NCBI GenBank assembly: GCA_030704615.1
Contig: CM060733.1
Location: forward strand, 56,296,001-56,360,000
Reading direction: 5' to 3'
Source of the DNA: Takakia lepidozioides
Lineage: Eukaryota; Streptophyta; Takakiopsida; Takakiales; Takakiaceae
DNA length: 64,000 bases
The notes under the pieces were generated by a model that saw nothing but the letters and a program-made list of their open reading frames with translations, was not told the DNA's origin and ran no database searches. Position numbers and translations under genes: made by a program. Shown here piece after piece: positions 1-11,316 of this stretch; positions within the stretch are counted from its first letter, which is position 1; each line of letters opens with the position of its first letter.

Positions 1-1660
1 CATCATGGCTCCATGGCCCTTGTTGCCTTCACCTAAAACCAGAATAAAATCCAAATGCTAACCCCAATTGGGTTAGCTTGCCTTCCCCCAAGGTTAGCTA
101 TGGTCCTCCATAGCTTAACCAAGCTAGGGAGGCCATTTTAGATCAGATTTTTGATCTGTAAATTAGTTATGCATGAAAAATAAAATTCCAGCGACAAAAT
201 ATGCTTGAAAAAACACAAAAAACTTTCCTAGATCTTCTACCTTTTTTGGGGCTCATTCTTGTTGTGCAACCATTAGCACTCATCACACTACACCCATGCG
301 AAAGATAGGATTTTTTTTTTTTAAAAAGTTTTGGAACTTGTCATCTTTGCTACTTTCGCACACTTCACATGAAGAGTGTAGGAAGTTGAAGTAAAACTAA
401 GTTTTGCGTGCCATCACAAATGACCACATATGGTTTGTGGTCTACATCTATGCATGCACACTATGCATCTTGTTAGTAAGCTTGGGGAAGAAGAACGGAG
501 TGAAAAAAAAATCGTGTACATCCCTAAACATAGCACATAATATACGGTGTTTGTGGACCTTTGTAGACATTTGTGGAACCTAAATGGACATTTTGGGAAT
601 TATTATCAGGATATGTAAAGTTGTGAACTTTGGAGATTTTGGATTCTGTGTATTGAAAACAATGGAAAAGTTTGGAAAACGTTAATGGCCACTTTGGAAA
701 GTTTTGGACGGTGACGGTAGTGCCCGGGAGCATCGTGGACAAGGCAAGGTCCAGTGGGCCCACACTAGCCCAAACCCCAGGCCCTATATGAATTTAAATT
801 CTAGCGACGATCGAAGGTCGGAAGCTAGTTTAGCGTAGAGCAGGAATAGGGTGCCATAGTGCCATGTCATCATCGCCACGTTTCGTCGCCACGTCATCGT
901 AGCCAGGTCATCGTCGTCGTCAATTTCTTTGGAATCTGCCCGGACGGCCTGCGCGAAATAGGCGAATAGAAATCGCCGCGCCAACGTTTTTGGAACTGCC
1001 CACCATGCCCTGATCTTGATCTTCTTGAACTGCAGGAGCTCTGCGTTTTCCGCCATCGTTCACCTTGCAAGCACAGGCATGGATAGCTGAAGGAGCAGGG
1101 ATCGAGTGTGGGTCCAGATTCATCCATAAGGTCCGGATTTCAAGCTCCAGATTACCTATTATTCGAAAGACAACAAATGGGGAGGAGTTTCTTGCAGACG
1201 GAATCGGAAGCTTTCACTCGTGATTGGGTGGGAAAGAAGAAAAGTGCAGCTTAGATTACACCTTACTTCCTTGTTTCAGACCCGCACAGTGAGTCTCTGT
1301 GATTGATTTTCCATGAGCGCGAAGGGTATGTCAGGTTGTGTCTAGTTGCAAAAGTCCCACATCTGCTTGAAGCTAAACCCAAGTTTCAAACCTAATCTTA
1401 CATTGACTAAATTGTAATTGTTGTCTATCTGCCATAACCTCCCTATAAACCCTAGAAATTGTGATCCCTTATTTGAACTTCAAGGAGTAATTGGCCGATC
1501 TGCCCTCTTTTGGGGGATTTCAATGGAAATAAATTAGAACGGATTGTTCCCCTTCAGGGTTCATCTATCTGAATTCCTAGAAGTGTGAGGGAAAGAGAGG
1601 AGGGGGAGGGAAGGAAAGGATGGACCAATGAACACACCAGGGATGGTCTCTGCTGTAACA
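1..1660. other. Host sequence upstream of the first recognised exon; no gene supported
   Basis: No open frame here is convincing. Short minus-strand ORFs at 784-1127 overlap one another in three frames and match nothing I recognise. About 865-925 holds a degenerate run of CACGTCATCG-like units that produces these ORFs. A T-run lies near 309-320. Since the first recognisable exon (from 1662) begins inside a histone fold, the N-terminal exons of that gene must lie here unseen or, more likely, before the window, making this intron. Confidence 0.4.
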
Positions 1661-1661
1661 G

Positions 1662-1780
1662 AGCAAATGAAATATGTCGACAATCAAAGCGACAAACCAT
1701 CAATGTTGAGGATGTGCTCAAAGCTGTTGAGGAGCTGGACCTCACCGAGTTTTGTGAGCCCTTGAGAGCTGCACTTGCAG
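1662..1780 (+). CDS. Exon of a POLE3/NF-YB-like histone-fold protein (partial gene, part 1)
   Basis: The exon encodes about 40 residues matching the end of the histone fold of DNA polymerase epsilon subunit 3 (DPB4/POLE3) and plant NF-YB11-like proteins: ANEICRQSKRQTI, then NVEDVLKAVEELDL and EFCEPLRAAL. This covers the end of alpha-2, loop L2 and alpha-3 plus the C-terminal helix. In this family the protein dimerises with a POLE4/NF-YC-type partner and binds DNA in the replicative polymerase epsilon or chromatin-accessibility complexes. The acceptor is the CAG ending at 1661, with an alternative AG ending at 1663. The donor GT is at 1781-1782, leaving a phase-1 G at 1780. That base completes a glycine codon with the exon at 63385, giving ALAGFKKDNE as expected for the family. 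Earlier exons are not visible. POLE3 versus another NF-YB-class subunit cannot be settled from this piece. Confidence 0.8.
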
Positions 1781-1790
1781 GTGTGTATGG

Positions 1791-1791
<1 letters not shown>

Positions 1792-1818
<27 letters not shown>
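1792..1818. repeat. CT dinucleotide microsatellite
   Basis: An uninterrupted (TC)n tract of about 27 bases lies 11 bases inside the donor of the host intron. Confidence 0.9.
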
Positions 1819-1821
<3 letters not shown>

Positions 1822-1970
1822 GATGATTTGTAGTGATGACTTGAGTGGATTATTTGAGTTTATTGTTCTGTCTTTCTTTTAAGGGCAAGGTGTCAGATCA
1901 AACTCTAGTAGAAAACCTCTTTAGGGAACACCTCAGAAGTTTGAAAAAGCCAAAAAAGTCAACAAAGGCA

Positions 1971-1975
1971 CTAGT
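1971..1975. repeat. Target-site duplication of gypsy-1, left copy (CTAGT)
   Basis: CTAGT precedes the left LTR and is repeated exactly at 63068-63072 after the right LTR. Five bases is the standard Ty3/gypsy duplication length. The match shows that both LTRs belong to one insertion 61 kb long. Confidence 0.9.
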
Positions 1976-2346
1976 TGTCGAGCGGCTTTTACTCACCCAT
2001 CCCTTCGCTATCCGAGGTGGGAACTCCAAGATAGAAGAGTTGGATATCTCTAAGCACTCAGCCCGCTCAGAACAATCAGTCATGACCTACAGCTAGTGAA
2101 TCATGGTTGTGCTTTCTGTTTGTATTTCTTTTTGCCTTCATGTTAGCAAATTACCTTACTGTGTATACTGAAGCATCAGATTGCTTCAGTATCTATCAGG
2201 TTCCATTTACTCATCCATCTAAAGCCTGTGCCTGTCACCCCTAAGGCCTTTGTTGGTCTAAGTCTACCATCCGTAAGTCTGCGCAAAAATTAAGGGTACC
2301 CCACAGAGCCCATAAAAGTGTCTAAATCACAGACAACCCTCTAACA
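1976..2346 (-). repeat. 3' LTR of gypsy-1 (internally deleted)
   Basis: It starts TGTCGAGCGG and ends CTCTAACA on the plus strand. It matches 62114-62355 and 62940-63067 of the other LTR but lacks the 584 bp between. The missing part holds the GGCTGTG tandem repeats. The bordering PPT and target duplication identify it as the 3' LTR of a minus-strand element. Confidence 0.9.
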
Positions 2347-2370
2347 TTACCCCTCCCCCTCTCAAAAAGC
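2347..2370 (-). other. Polypurine tract of gypsy-1
   Basis: Read on the minus strand, the bases next to the 3' LTR are AGAGGGGGAGGGGTAA, a typical plus-strand priming PPT. The position fixes element orientation. Confidence 0.85.
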
Positions 2371-2531
2371 CATGTCCTCACGGTTTACTATTTAGGATCA
2401 GCAAACCTTTGTGAGCGAGCACCCTACTGACGGTGAGAGTCCTTTGGAGGGCTCTGTGTGCGAGCCCGTGCCCTGTCACTGGCTGATGGAGGCGAGTGAG
2501 CACCAAATGGAAATGTCTGACCCTCCTATGG

Positions 2532-4437
2532 TTAATAACGAGGTAACCTCTCAGGCATATGAGATCCCCGTCGTTTCTTCTCTGCCATGTGTAGTGCATA
2601 GTCCTCCGCAATGTCAAATGGTTCCACTGTAGAACCAGTAGTATCAGAATCATCTTCCCCCCTAAGGTGCTTCGGTGGCCGAACTTTAAGTGGCTCCTCC
2701 GGAATCCTGTGTGGCATACAATGTTGGCCCACCATGTCTGGAAGCTTAAACTGTACTACTTGCTTTAACCGCTTGCAAGCAAAATGAGTGAACTCCTTCG
2801 CCGTATAGGTGAGAGGTGTGCCAATGACTTGGAACAGTGTAAGTATTTCCAGGCTTCATGTCCCTTATAGAAAATATCATCAGGGCCCAATTTCTCTTTG
2901 GCCAAGTTGTTCCAAGCCAAATTAAACCATGAACGAAGCTGGGAATCCTTCTGCATCATGACTTTTGCATCATACAGATACATATGGGGTGGAACTGAAG
3001 GTAAGACCCAATGATCCCCACTAGAATAACTCAGAAATCGTGATTGCATCTTCTGCTGCTCAATGTGATAACGTGCCATGAAACAAGCAGCATAGTATAA
3101 TCCACAGCCCATGACAATACTAGATACCTCCTTGGTCTTGGTGTAGATGTACCCATGAACAACCTGGAAGGCAATTAATTCCTTCAGCATGGTGCCTGCC
3201 TCAAACTAGTACCTTGCAAAGTGATGATCCTCAATGGGCCGATTATTTGGAAGAACCTTAGTCCTAGTTGCCACTAGCAACCAAATACGCATGATCTGGT
3301 AATAATGTGCCAAAGACAGTGGAGAACTAAATTCCTTCCATGCCAAATCCATCACAATGGGAATTTGGTTGAAGGGCATAATCATAGCCCGATTGTACTC
3401 AAGTGCAGTAGAAGTCCTAGGTGGGTTAAAAGCAGCATCCCCCCAAACCTCAGACTGTGGCTTTGCCATTGTATGAACATGGTCAGCCACATACACAGCC
3501 ACCTGCTGTGGGGGCTGTGATATTGTCGCCACTGTCCCTCCTACTACCGGCAACTCCTGCACCTCCTGTGAAGAAAACTGAAAGATCAAAGTCCTGGCAT
3601 GCAAATAAGTAGCCACCAGCTGCTCCTCAGGAACAAAGACTCTTTTATCAATGTTGGAACTCAAGTCATCCACTTGAGTCTGCAGCCCTTCCACATCATC
3701 CTGTAACTCTGCTATCCTACTATAGACATTGTCTATAGTAATTATGGCAATGTTCTGCACCTACAACCTGAGATCATTCATCCCCCCTGGGTGAGTTTTC
3801 TTGGTGCCTTCCCTTCCACCGGCCCTTGTGTTAACCATACTTGCATAAGATGATTATCCACCAAGTCCTGTGTAGCACCCCTGAGAGTCTGCTCCTCCTT
3901 GAGTCTGTACTTATCTAACTACTACTGTAACGTGTCCATGCGCTTCGCATGAGGTTCAACCAGTGCCGCATAAGCAGCAGCCAAATTATTGGCTTCCTTC
4001 CAAGCCTTGTTAGCCACAGAGATTTCATTCTTGTGGCCCGTGAGTGTTTGCTGCAACTGCAGGATGTACTCAGCCTCAACCTGACTGTACTGTTGGAAAG
4101 TATCCTCATTGCGACGGATAGTAGCCTTCAAATCAGCAATGAGTTTCCATTGCTCTACTTTCTCAGCCTCCTCCATCATACATCTCTCTGCTTATCTGTT
4201 AACTTCTAATGCAGTTTGCTCCAGAGCAGTTGTTAATGTGGCACATTGGATGGTCATTTTCTGATGAACTGCCTCCAACTTTGTATGGCGTACCTTCACT
4301 TCCTGCAATTTGCCCTCATGCTCCACCTGCAACTGGTATAGCTATTGCTTATGTGCTTCATGCAACTTCTCCTGTTCCAGACCCGCTTCAATTATATTCC
4401 CCTTTGCCAACTGCAGGGCAGCCTTCGTGTCCTCTAC
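2532..4437 (-). pseudogene. Gypsy-1 additional ORF, C-terminal half (coiled coil plus unknown domain)
   Basis: This is the downstream half of an extra gypsy-1 protein lying between integrase and the 3' LTR; the upstream half is 19674-21604, across the 15-kb transposon. Going down the minus strand there is a long Gln/Glu/Lys-rich heptad region (4437-3900, for example VEQWKLIADLKATIRR), a second coiled coil (IAELQDDVEGLQTQVDDL near 3700), then a compact region rich in Trp, Tyr and His (3600-2780). The tail reaches a stop near 2532. Frame changes near 3200 and 2800 and stops near 4195, 4350 and 3915 show it is broken. Additional ORFs in this position occur in Tat/Ogre-type plant elements, but I see no homology to a known aORF, Gag or envelope protein. 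No signal peptide or membrane segment is visible. Confidence 0.6.
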
Positions 4438-4439
4438 TA

Positions 4440-5250
4440 CTACGTTTAGGGGGGGGGTTAGTGACGACGGGACCCCGAGCGCACCAGACACGATGACCCT
4501 CCTGCGACTGCTGCACCGCGTAGGCGCCCGGCCCGGAAATAGCGACGTCTGCGCGTCGCCGCAGCGCCGCTCCGGTGACGCTTTGCCAGCTTGCGATTCA
4601 GGTACGTCGCTGCAGTTGGGGCATGACCCGCCAGCAAGCTGGGGGTTGCGACGCCCGGGCGTCGCACGTGCCCTCTGCGACACTCCCGCAAGGCTGCGAC
4701 GCCCGATAATCGCAACAACACCCCCTCACACTTAGGCGCGTGGGGAGGGCCGAGCCAGCTCGCGCTGGGGTTTGCAACGTCCCAACGTCGCAGCAATGCC
4801 ACAATGGCAACGTTGCGATTCCCCGCAGTCATAGAGGAGTTACACTCCCAACCCTTGGAAAAACTTGAAAAAAAAACCCTACAAACGTAAAGCCATATGT
4901 CCCCACCCCACCAAAAAACAAAACCCTAAAAACAAAACTATTGCAGCTAATCCTAAACTAACTATATTATAACTAACCCTAAACTAAATTATGTAACCCT
5001 TAAAACCCCAAGAGCCAAAGACCCAAAACCCAAATGATCCTTGCAAAACCCCATAACCCAAAAACCAAAAAATAAAATAAAAAATGAGAGGCCTCTTCAA
5101 CTCACCTCTGCGCCAGATCTGCAACTGCCGTGCGACGTCCCCCTGAGGCAGCGACGCTCGTGCGATTCCCAACGTCGCAGCAGATCCTCCTCCTGCCAAG
5201 GTGGCCGCCCTTCTCTCCCCTTCGTGAAGGTGCCTGATCGTCGCTGAGGT
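4440..5250. repeat. Left terminal region of the TA-flanked transposon: GC-rich TGCGACG/CGTCGCA hairpins
   Basis: The motif TGCGACG and its complement CGTCGCA, with variants such as TTGCGATT and AACGTCGCAG, recur at least eight times between 4540 and 5190, often facing each other across 5-15 bases. The same arrangement is at 19400-19620. Long ORFs here on both strands are by-products of high GC. Confidence 0.6.
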
Positions 5251-5930
5251 TTTCCGGTGGGGTCGCCACACTGGCGCACCGCGGCTGCACGGACCGCCTC
5301 TCACTCCCCCTCTCAATCTCTCTATCTGATCTCTCTCTCCCTCACCCTCCTCCTCTCACTCTTCCTCCCTCCCCTCCCTCCATCCCTACTTTGTTTTTTT
5401 GGCTCTCGAGCTCTCTCGGGCAAAACTACCCCCGCGCGCCGGAGCGTTTTCCAGTGGCGGTGACGCAACACTGACGCGCCACGGCGTTCAAACCCGCGCG
5501 CGCCCTCTCTTTCACTCTCCCTCTTGCCCTAATCCTTCTCCCTCACTCGCTCTCTCCCTCTTCTATGTCGTTTTGTTTTTTGTTGTTGTTTGAGCAAGCT
5601 GGGAGCGCGTCCCCGTGACCTGCTGGTGGAGCGCCAGCACCGCGGGAGGGTCCGCCAGTGTGAAGGAGCTGCCGCGTCTCATTCTCCCTCTTAGCCCTCA
5701 CTCTCCCTCTCGCCCTTATCTCTCTCCCTCATTCCTCCCTCGCTCTCTCTCTCCCTCTTCTCCCTTTTTGTTGTTTGAGCGAGGGAGTGTGCCCACGCGA
5801 CCTGGTGGCGGAGCGCCAACGGAACGCCAGCGTGAAGGAGCTGTTGCGTGAGGCGCCCAACTGCAGGTAAGCAGCCATGCATTTCTGATCTTCATAGTGA
5901 GAGATTTCAGTGAGAGTTTGGGTTCCACGG
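5250..5930. repeat. Polypyrimidine (CTCTCTCCCTC) tracts
   Basis: Three long C+T-rich tracts (5295-5390, 5505-5565, 5680-5765) are separated by GC-rich copies sharing GCGCCAGC and CGGAGCGCC blocks, so the unit seems tandemly repeated about every 190 bp. No coding signal is credible. Confidence 0.5.
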
Positions 5931-7390
5931 AGTAGACTGTGGAATCCCCACGGATCTCATAGTATATAGGACAATAGAAGAAGTGTTCTTCAGTTTCAAT
6001 TTCGTGGAGAGAGAGGGAGAGAGAGAAAGAGAGGGAAGATATTCACGTCATGTCAAGACATGGACAAGACCCATAAGGGTCATTGTCAATTAAAGACATA
6101 AACAGTCCTGGATATGGCACTATCTCACATTTCCAGTCTTATCAAATCATCCCAAAAGACACCACCCAATCATCCACGACAAAATAGGGTGGGAGGGCGG
6201 GGTTTGTTCTTGTGTGGGACAAGATAAGATATTGATGTCCATGTGCATGCTGCAAGGCCTCTTGGTTCAGTCTGTACATATACCAGCAGCTTACCAATTC
6301 AGCCGTTAATTATGGCAGATCATGCATCAGCCAAGGCATAAGGACCAGCCTGCATTTTGTCAGAATCTCAGTATCCCACCAAGCAGTCCAACTTGATCCA
6401 GATGAAGTAGATTCCATATCATTTGTATTCACCCCGAGACATGTGATCATACAAGGTATCAAGGGAATGTGAATGCAGCCTGTCAGATTGCAGGTTCAAG
6501 ACTTGTACCAACAAACAACATGAACAGCCGAGATCCAGCCTCTTTTGTATAAAAAATAGATGGCAGGTCATAGGCCTGATGTCATGACAGATCCAAAACA
6601 GTAGGTAGGATTCCATTGCAGCTTACCATCCTCATCCTTTAGGAGTTCCATGCTAAGACATGCAGAGAACACCTTACTACGATCCATTACACATTAGAAG
6701 TAGGCCTGACAAGGAGCAGGGCAGTACCCTACCAGGCTGCCGCCTTAAACTTCAAGGCCATCAGATCCATAGTTACCCAAAACCGCCAAAAACATACCAC
6801 CAAAAACCAGATCCTCTTTGGCCAAAATAACTTACAACCTAGCTTAGTAATCCACAGGCTATGTTGTCAAAGATTAAAAGGTAGGGTATGGTTTGTATGC
6901 AAGCCTCAGGAAACAAGCCTGTCAGGCCGAGCTGCGCATCGGTGGCAGAACGACAAAGGCCAGAATGCAGGCTGGAGCATATCAGGTCAAGGGCAGTTGG
7001 GTTGAAATTGGGGCTGCAGCCAGCAGCCACCTCACAGCGCAATCAAAACGCACGAGTATCATGCAGAGTTTAAGGGCGGAGGAAGAGATAGGGCAAACCT
7101 TCGCGATTTCATCCAGAATAGATGAAAAACAGATAATGTAAAGTATTTCCCTGATTCCATCATGATGTCATCCAATAGTGATGGCATCCAAAAGTAGAGT
7201 CTGGCTTTCATTAGGGTTTAGTTTTCATGACCAAACTCATCCAAAGAACCCAGTAATCAGAGAAATTGCTTTAATGGAATTCCTCCATTTTCATGATTAC
7301 ATCCATTGTGGATTAAAAAAGGTTTAGACAAAATTAGTCCAAGCCGTCCTGGGTTTTGGAAAAAGTATAAGCAAATTCCTTGTACAGAGG
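5930..7390. repeat. Inverted partial copies of the Penelope-like terminal repeat
   Basis: 7040-7390 is the reverse complement of 13791-14138 with few differences. 6038-6100 is a weaker reverse complement of 9530-9595 (both contain GACATGGACAAGACC when one is inverted). No gene is supported. Inverted partial terminal repeats are typical of Penelope-like elements. Confidence 0.6.
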
Positions 7391-8086
7391 GAGAGGGAGA
7401 GAGGGAGAGAGGGAGAGAGAGGGAGAGATGAGGGAAAAAAAAAAAAAATGGGTTGGGGAGGGGGGGGGGGGGGAGTGACTGAGCAGCTGCTCCCTCTCTC
7501 TCCCTCTCTCTCCACAACATGATAGGACAGAGGGAGAGAGAGGGACTGTTGAAGGGGGGGGGGGGGCTGCTCCAGTCACTTCCCCACCCCCCCACCGTTT
7601 TTTTTTCCCCCCCCCTCAACAGTCCCTCTCTCTCCACATCCTGTTGGGACAGAGGGGACGGAGGGAGAGGAGAGAGGGAGAGAAAGGGAGAGATGAGGGA
7701 AAAGAGGGAGAGAGGGAGAGAAAGGGAGAGATGAGGGAAAAAGGGGAGAGGGGAGAGAGTGGAGAGATGAGGGAAGAAAAATAAAAAAGAAGGTTGGGGG
7801 GGGGGGGAGTGACCCAGCAGCTGCTGCTGCTCAGTCACTCCCCCCCCCACCCACCTTTTCGTTTTTTGATTGTGGAATGGTGGGGGGTGCTGAAGCAGCT
7901 TGCTGCTGCTGGTCTTAGCCCCCCCCCGACCTTTCATTTTTTGGTTTTGGCAATGGTGGGGGGCGCTGAGAGCTGCAGCAGCAAGTACTTTCTGCTGCTG
8001 CTCTCACCCCCCCCCCCCCCCCCCCCCACATTTGTTTTTTCTTTTTGGAATGGTGGGGGGCTGACAGCAGCAGCAAGTGCTGGTGC
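7391..8086. repeat. Homopolymer-flanked fold-back repeats (poly-G / GAGTGACTGAGCAGC / poly-C)
   Basis: Several units share one form: a GA-rich tract, a run of G, the palindromic core GAGTGACTGAGCAGCTGCT (or its CAGCAG variants), a run of C and a T-rich tract. Copies are at about 7455-7500, 7550-7640, 7790-7865 and, less perfectly, 7870-8045. Each could form a long hairpin. Long ORFs here are low-complexity artefacts. Confidence 0.65.
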
Positions 8087-9275
8087 GACAGCCTGCAAGT
8101 GCTCTGGCAAGATTCCAGTACTTTTCAATTCCCCTTGGGGTATGCAAAGGCGGCTGAGCTTCAATTCCCTCAATGAGGTTGTCTCTTCCTTTGGCGGGCA
8201 ACTTACTTTAAGCTGTGACTGCTTGCCAATGATCATTAAGATCCAGCGCCGCTCTTAAACCATCAGGAAGTCCCTTCACCCTATAAAATGCTCGTAGATT
8301 TCAGCAAACCATTGCTTGTTTGTGCTGTCGATTATCGAGTTCTTGGAGCTATGTCGAATCCTCTTCCACAAACACTTAAGGTTGTGGAATATCTTTGCTT
8401 TGCTTTTGATCTCTTCTTGCTTTCGGAACGCATATTGTACAGCGATAACAAGCGTGAGGCCTGATATTCACCTGGGGTTCCACATCTTCACTAACTTAAT
8501 TGTTTTTTGACTGCATGTGATGGGACCAGGTGAGGCCCTCACTTAATATGATTCATGAAGCTTGCAATTGATTGAAAACTAGCAAGCTAAAGTGAAGTCG
8601 ACTCCAGCTGTTTCTTCAGGGAGCTGATTCGAATCTGCCCCCATTTCTTGATCTTTCTGGCTATGCTTCCAACTCTTCCTGTTGAGCATTAATACATTAG
8701 ATGAGCTTTATTAGAACACATACTTTCTATTAAAGACTATTGCCTTTGATTTCTGCTACACTACGTGATGGTGCTGGATTTGCTGTTTTACAGCACAACA
8801 TGAGCTTTTTATTTCGGTTTATAATACTGGTATGATGTTGTGGCTTGAATGATATCAAGCAGCTAAGTAAGAGGACATAGGGAACCACAATCTTTTGTTT
8901 TTAGGCCATGTATGCTGCCTGATGCAGACCATCTGGGTTCCTGTCCTTCTCTACTTGTTTGTGACCTTGCAAGTACCCTGCTGGAGTAGACACAGATTGC
9001 CCCAAGACCTAAAACGGGCTCTGGGATAGATTGACTTTACTACTAAGGCATATACCATGACATATTTTTCTGGATTTCTATATAGTCTGTGATTATCAGT
9101 AATCACTTACTACTCAAAACCTTTTGAATCCATTTATACACTGGCCCCAGATTGAAACTAGGTCTTGGGACAAAAAACAAGATGTGTGGACATCCCCTTC
9201 ATGTGTAAATAGTTTAGAAGCTGTTTACTGCTCTAATCTGACCATTATCGCTATATGAAAACTGGAACTTCTACT
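8087..9275 (+). repeat. Left direct terminal repeat (pLTR) of the Penelope-like element
   Basis: It begins GACAGCCTGCAAGTGC and ends near CTGGAACTTCT. Its partner is 14219-15399. The two differ by scattered single bases and a short deletion (about 10 bases missing near 15250 in the right copy). No long ORF is conserved as protein between the copies. Confidence 0.85.
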
Positions 9276-9736
9276 CTAGTTTATTAATGGGAACATGGGT
9301 GGTAAACTTAGCAAGTTAAACATAATTTTCCTGCTATGAAATGTTTCTAATATTCTGTATGAAGCATACCCTTGATTGGGTCCCTGTTTGTCTGAAACGG
9401 ATGTTTATATGATCCCACCCCCCCTCCCAGAGATTTCATGAACTGTGAGATCTGTTGTATGTCATCAGACTAGTTTATGAATGAAGAGTGATTGATAGTG
9501 CCTCGTTATGAGGCTGATTTGTCATACAAATTGACAAAGACCTTGTTTGGTCTTGTCCATGTCTCGACAAGACATTTTATCTTCCCTCTCTCCCTTAGAC
9601 TAGTGTACTAAGTGGTGTCTGTACACATTATCAGTCAATCTCCATTCTATTACCAGATCTGCTTATGACATACTAACCTTTTTTCTGGCCATAACAGAAG
9701 GTAACCAAACACATCCCTGAATGGAGCGAGGACCTC

Positions 9737-11316
9737 ATGACAATGGGGTACCAGCCCCCTTTACCTCCTCCGATTCCTGCAGTACAAGCTACCTTACTAC
9801 AAATCACTCCAAGTGATTTCCATTCCACTGTGCAAACAATGGATTCTACAGCTATGAACAGTTCAGGTGATGACAACCCTGTTTTATTGCTTGAAACATT
9901 AGCCCTGGAGGATTGGGTAGCTCTTGGAATTTGTGCAAACAGAGGTGGTATGTACCTTGAAAGACTCAAGGAGTACAATGCCAAATTGGTTAAGATATTG
10001 GAACAGGATGCTAGTGAACTGTCTTACTGGGAGAAAAAAGGTGCTGCAATTGAAGAAGCACTTAGGATGGCAAACCTGGATGATGAACAGCTTGCTTCCA
10101 CACAGAAGTCTTCCAATGCCATGGAAAAAGATTTTATTCCATCAGTGACTAACCATCCTATTCTAGGACATATGATTCTGCCTGAAGGAGAAAAGGATGC
10201 AGTTAGGGATTTCTGTGAGCAGGTTGAGCTCTCTCAAGTGGAGCAAGAAAGGCTGCTGGAGCAACACCTGGTAACCTACAGTTCGTCCCTTGGTTGCCTC
10301 CAAGGGCCGTGGAGCTTGAGGTTGCAAATAACGACCACATGATGTGGCACCCGCATGCAAACATCAATTTGATGGCTCCCATATCAATTGATATGTGGGT
10401 AAAATGGGCCAACCTCACACCTGCAGAACGCAATAGGTGTGCAGCAGACGCAAAAGAAGGCTTCCAGAGGTTCAAAAAAGAACCACTTGCGGTCTCATGG
10501 CCTTTGAGGACCTTCTACTACAAAATGTGTGATAAGGGGGATAACATGACTTTGAGGACAAAAAATGACCTCCCGACTGGTTCAGCAAGATCTAAGAACC
10601 ACAAAAGTCAGTTGTTTAACTAGCATAGGCCATACATCAGATGCAATTGTGGACAAGGTGGTGCGCCATCAGCATGCATCGGAAGTGTAGCATGGTTCGA
10701 TCACATTGTTTGGTACATGCTAAACAACCTTATGGTGTTCTTCCCTGACGATGCATTTCCTTCTATTCAAACCAAGTATTATAATTTCTTGGTGTGGATG
10801 ATGAAAACAGCTCGGTCTGCTGTTCTGGCACAGGTAACCTTTCAGATGACTCGAGAGATTATCATGGAGGCTGCTTGTGAGTTTGCTGCAGATCCTGATG
10901 CTAAGGTTCTTGCCAAAATGGGTGAAGCCAAAGGTGCCAGATACATTAAAAGGTTACTCAAACCTGGAACCTTTTCAGATAGCCTCCCTAAACCACACTT
11001 CAGTGGTTACAAAAGACAACGCATGGATGGACCAGCTCCTATGCAGCAAGGCAGGGCTGGTAACAATCGGGGAAGAGGTACCCCTATACGTGGCAGAGGC
11101 CTCTACCAAAGAGGTGGTCGTTCTGGCCGTGGGCAGAGCTCCTCCCACAACTCTGAAAACTCAAAGGCCTTCACCAGAACTTCATACGGTGGTTCTGGCT
11201 CCAATTCAAGCACCACTGTCAATATCGCCAGCCAAGAGTCTTTTCGGACTAGACAAAGCAATGGGGAGGTGTCCCCAATCCACAAGAGAGACTTCAATTC
11301 TTGGATGGACCTGTGA
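9737..11316 (+). pseudogene. Penelope-like element ORF1: Gag-like / RGG-box RNA-binding protein, broken
   Basis: Open segments in shifting frames make up one apparent protein: 9737-10342 (acidic, helical, start ATGACAATGGGG), 10294-10623, then 10717-11316 after a TAG at 10621 and a Cys-containing stretch (IRCNCGQGG). The last part ends in an Arg/Gly-rich segment at 11060-11140 with RGRG, RGGR and GRGQ motifs, as in RGG-box RNA binders, followed by a Ser/Asn-rich linker. Position upstream of the RT suggests a Gag-like RNA-binding role; this is inference, since I recognise no conserved Gag fold. ORF1 and RT may have been one polyprotein, because the RT frame is open from 10877 across the end of this ORF. 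Confidence 0.45.

Noticed and set aside
784-1127. Overlapping minus-strand ORFs
   Set aside because: Three frames open together over a GC-rich repeat; no recognisable domain or intron context.
1884-1975. Possible exon continuing across gypsy-1 to 63118
   Set aside because: The reading frame is open but unlike POLE3, and direct splicing of 1780 to 63385 gives the expected family sequence.
4310-5316. Several ORFs of 60-140 aa on both strands
   Set aside because: Produced by GC-rich hairpin repeats; composition is low-complexity Arg/Ala/Pro and frames overlap.
7257-7937. 226-aa minus ORF rich in Pro, Ser and Leu
   Set aside because: Translation of polypyrimidine and homopolymer tracts.
8087-9275. 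Conventional LTR of an LTR retrotransposon
   Set aside because: No PBS or PPT, no integrase or RNase H between copies, and an additional inverted copy; Penelope-like layout fits better.
8087-9275. Hammerhead ribozyme in the Penelope-like terminal repeat
   Set aside because: I looked for CUGAUGA followed by GAAA cores on both strands and found no convincing arrangement by eye.
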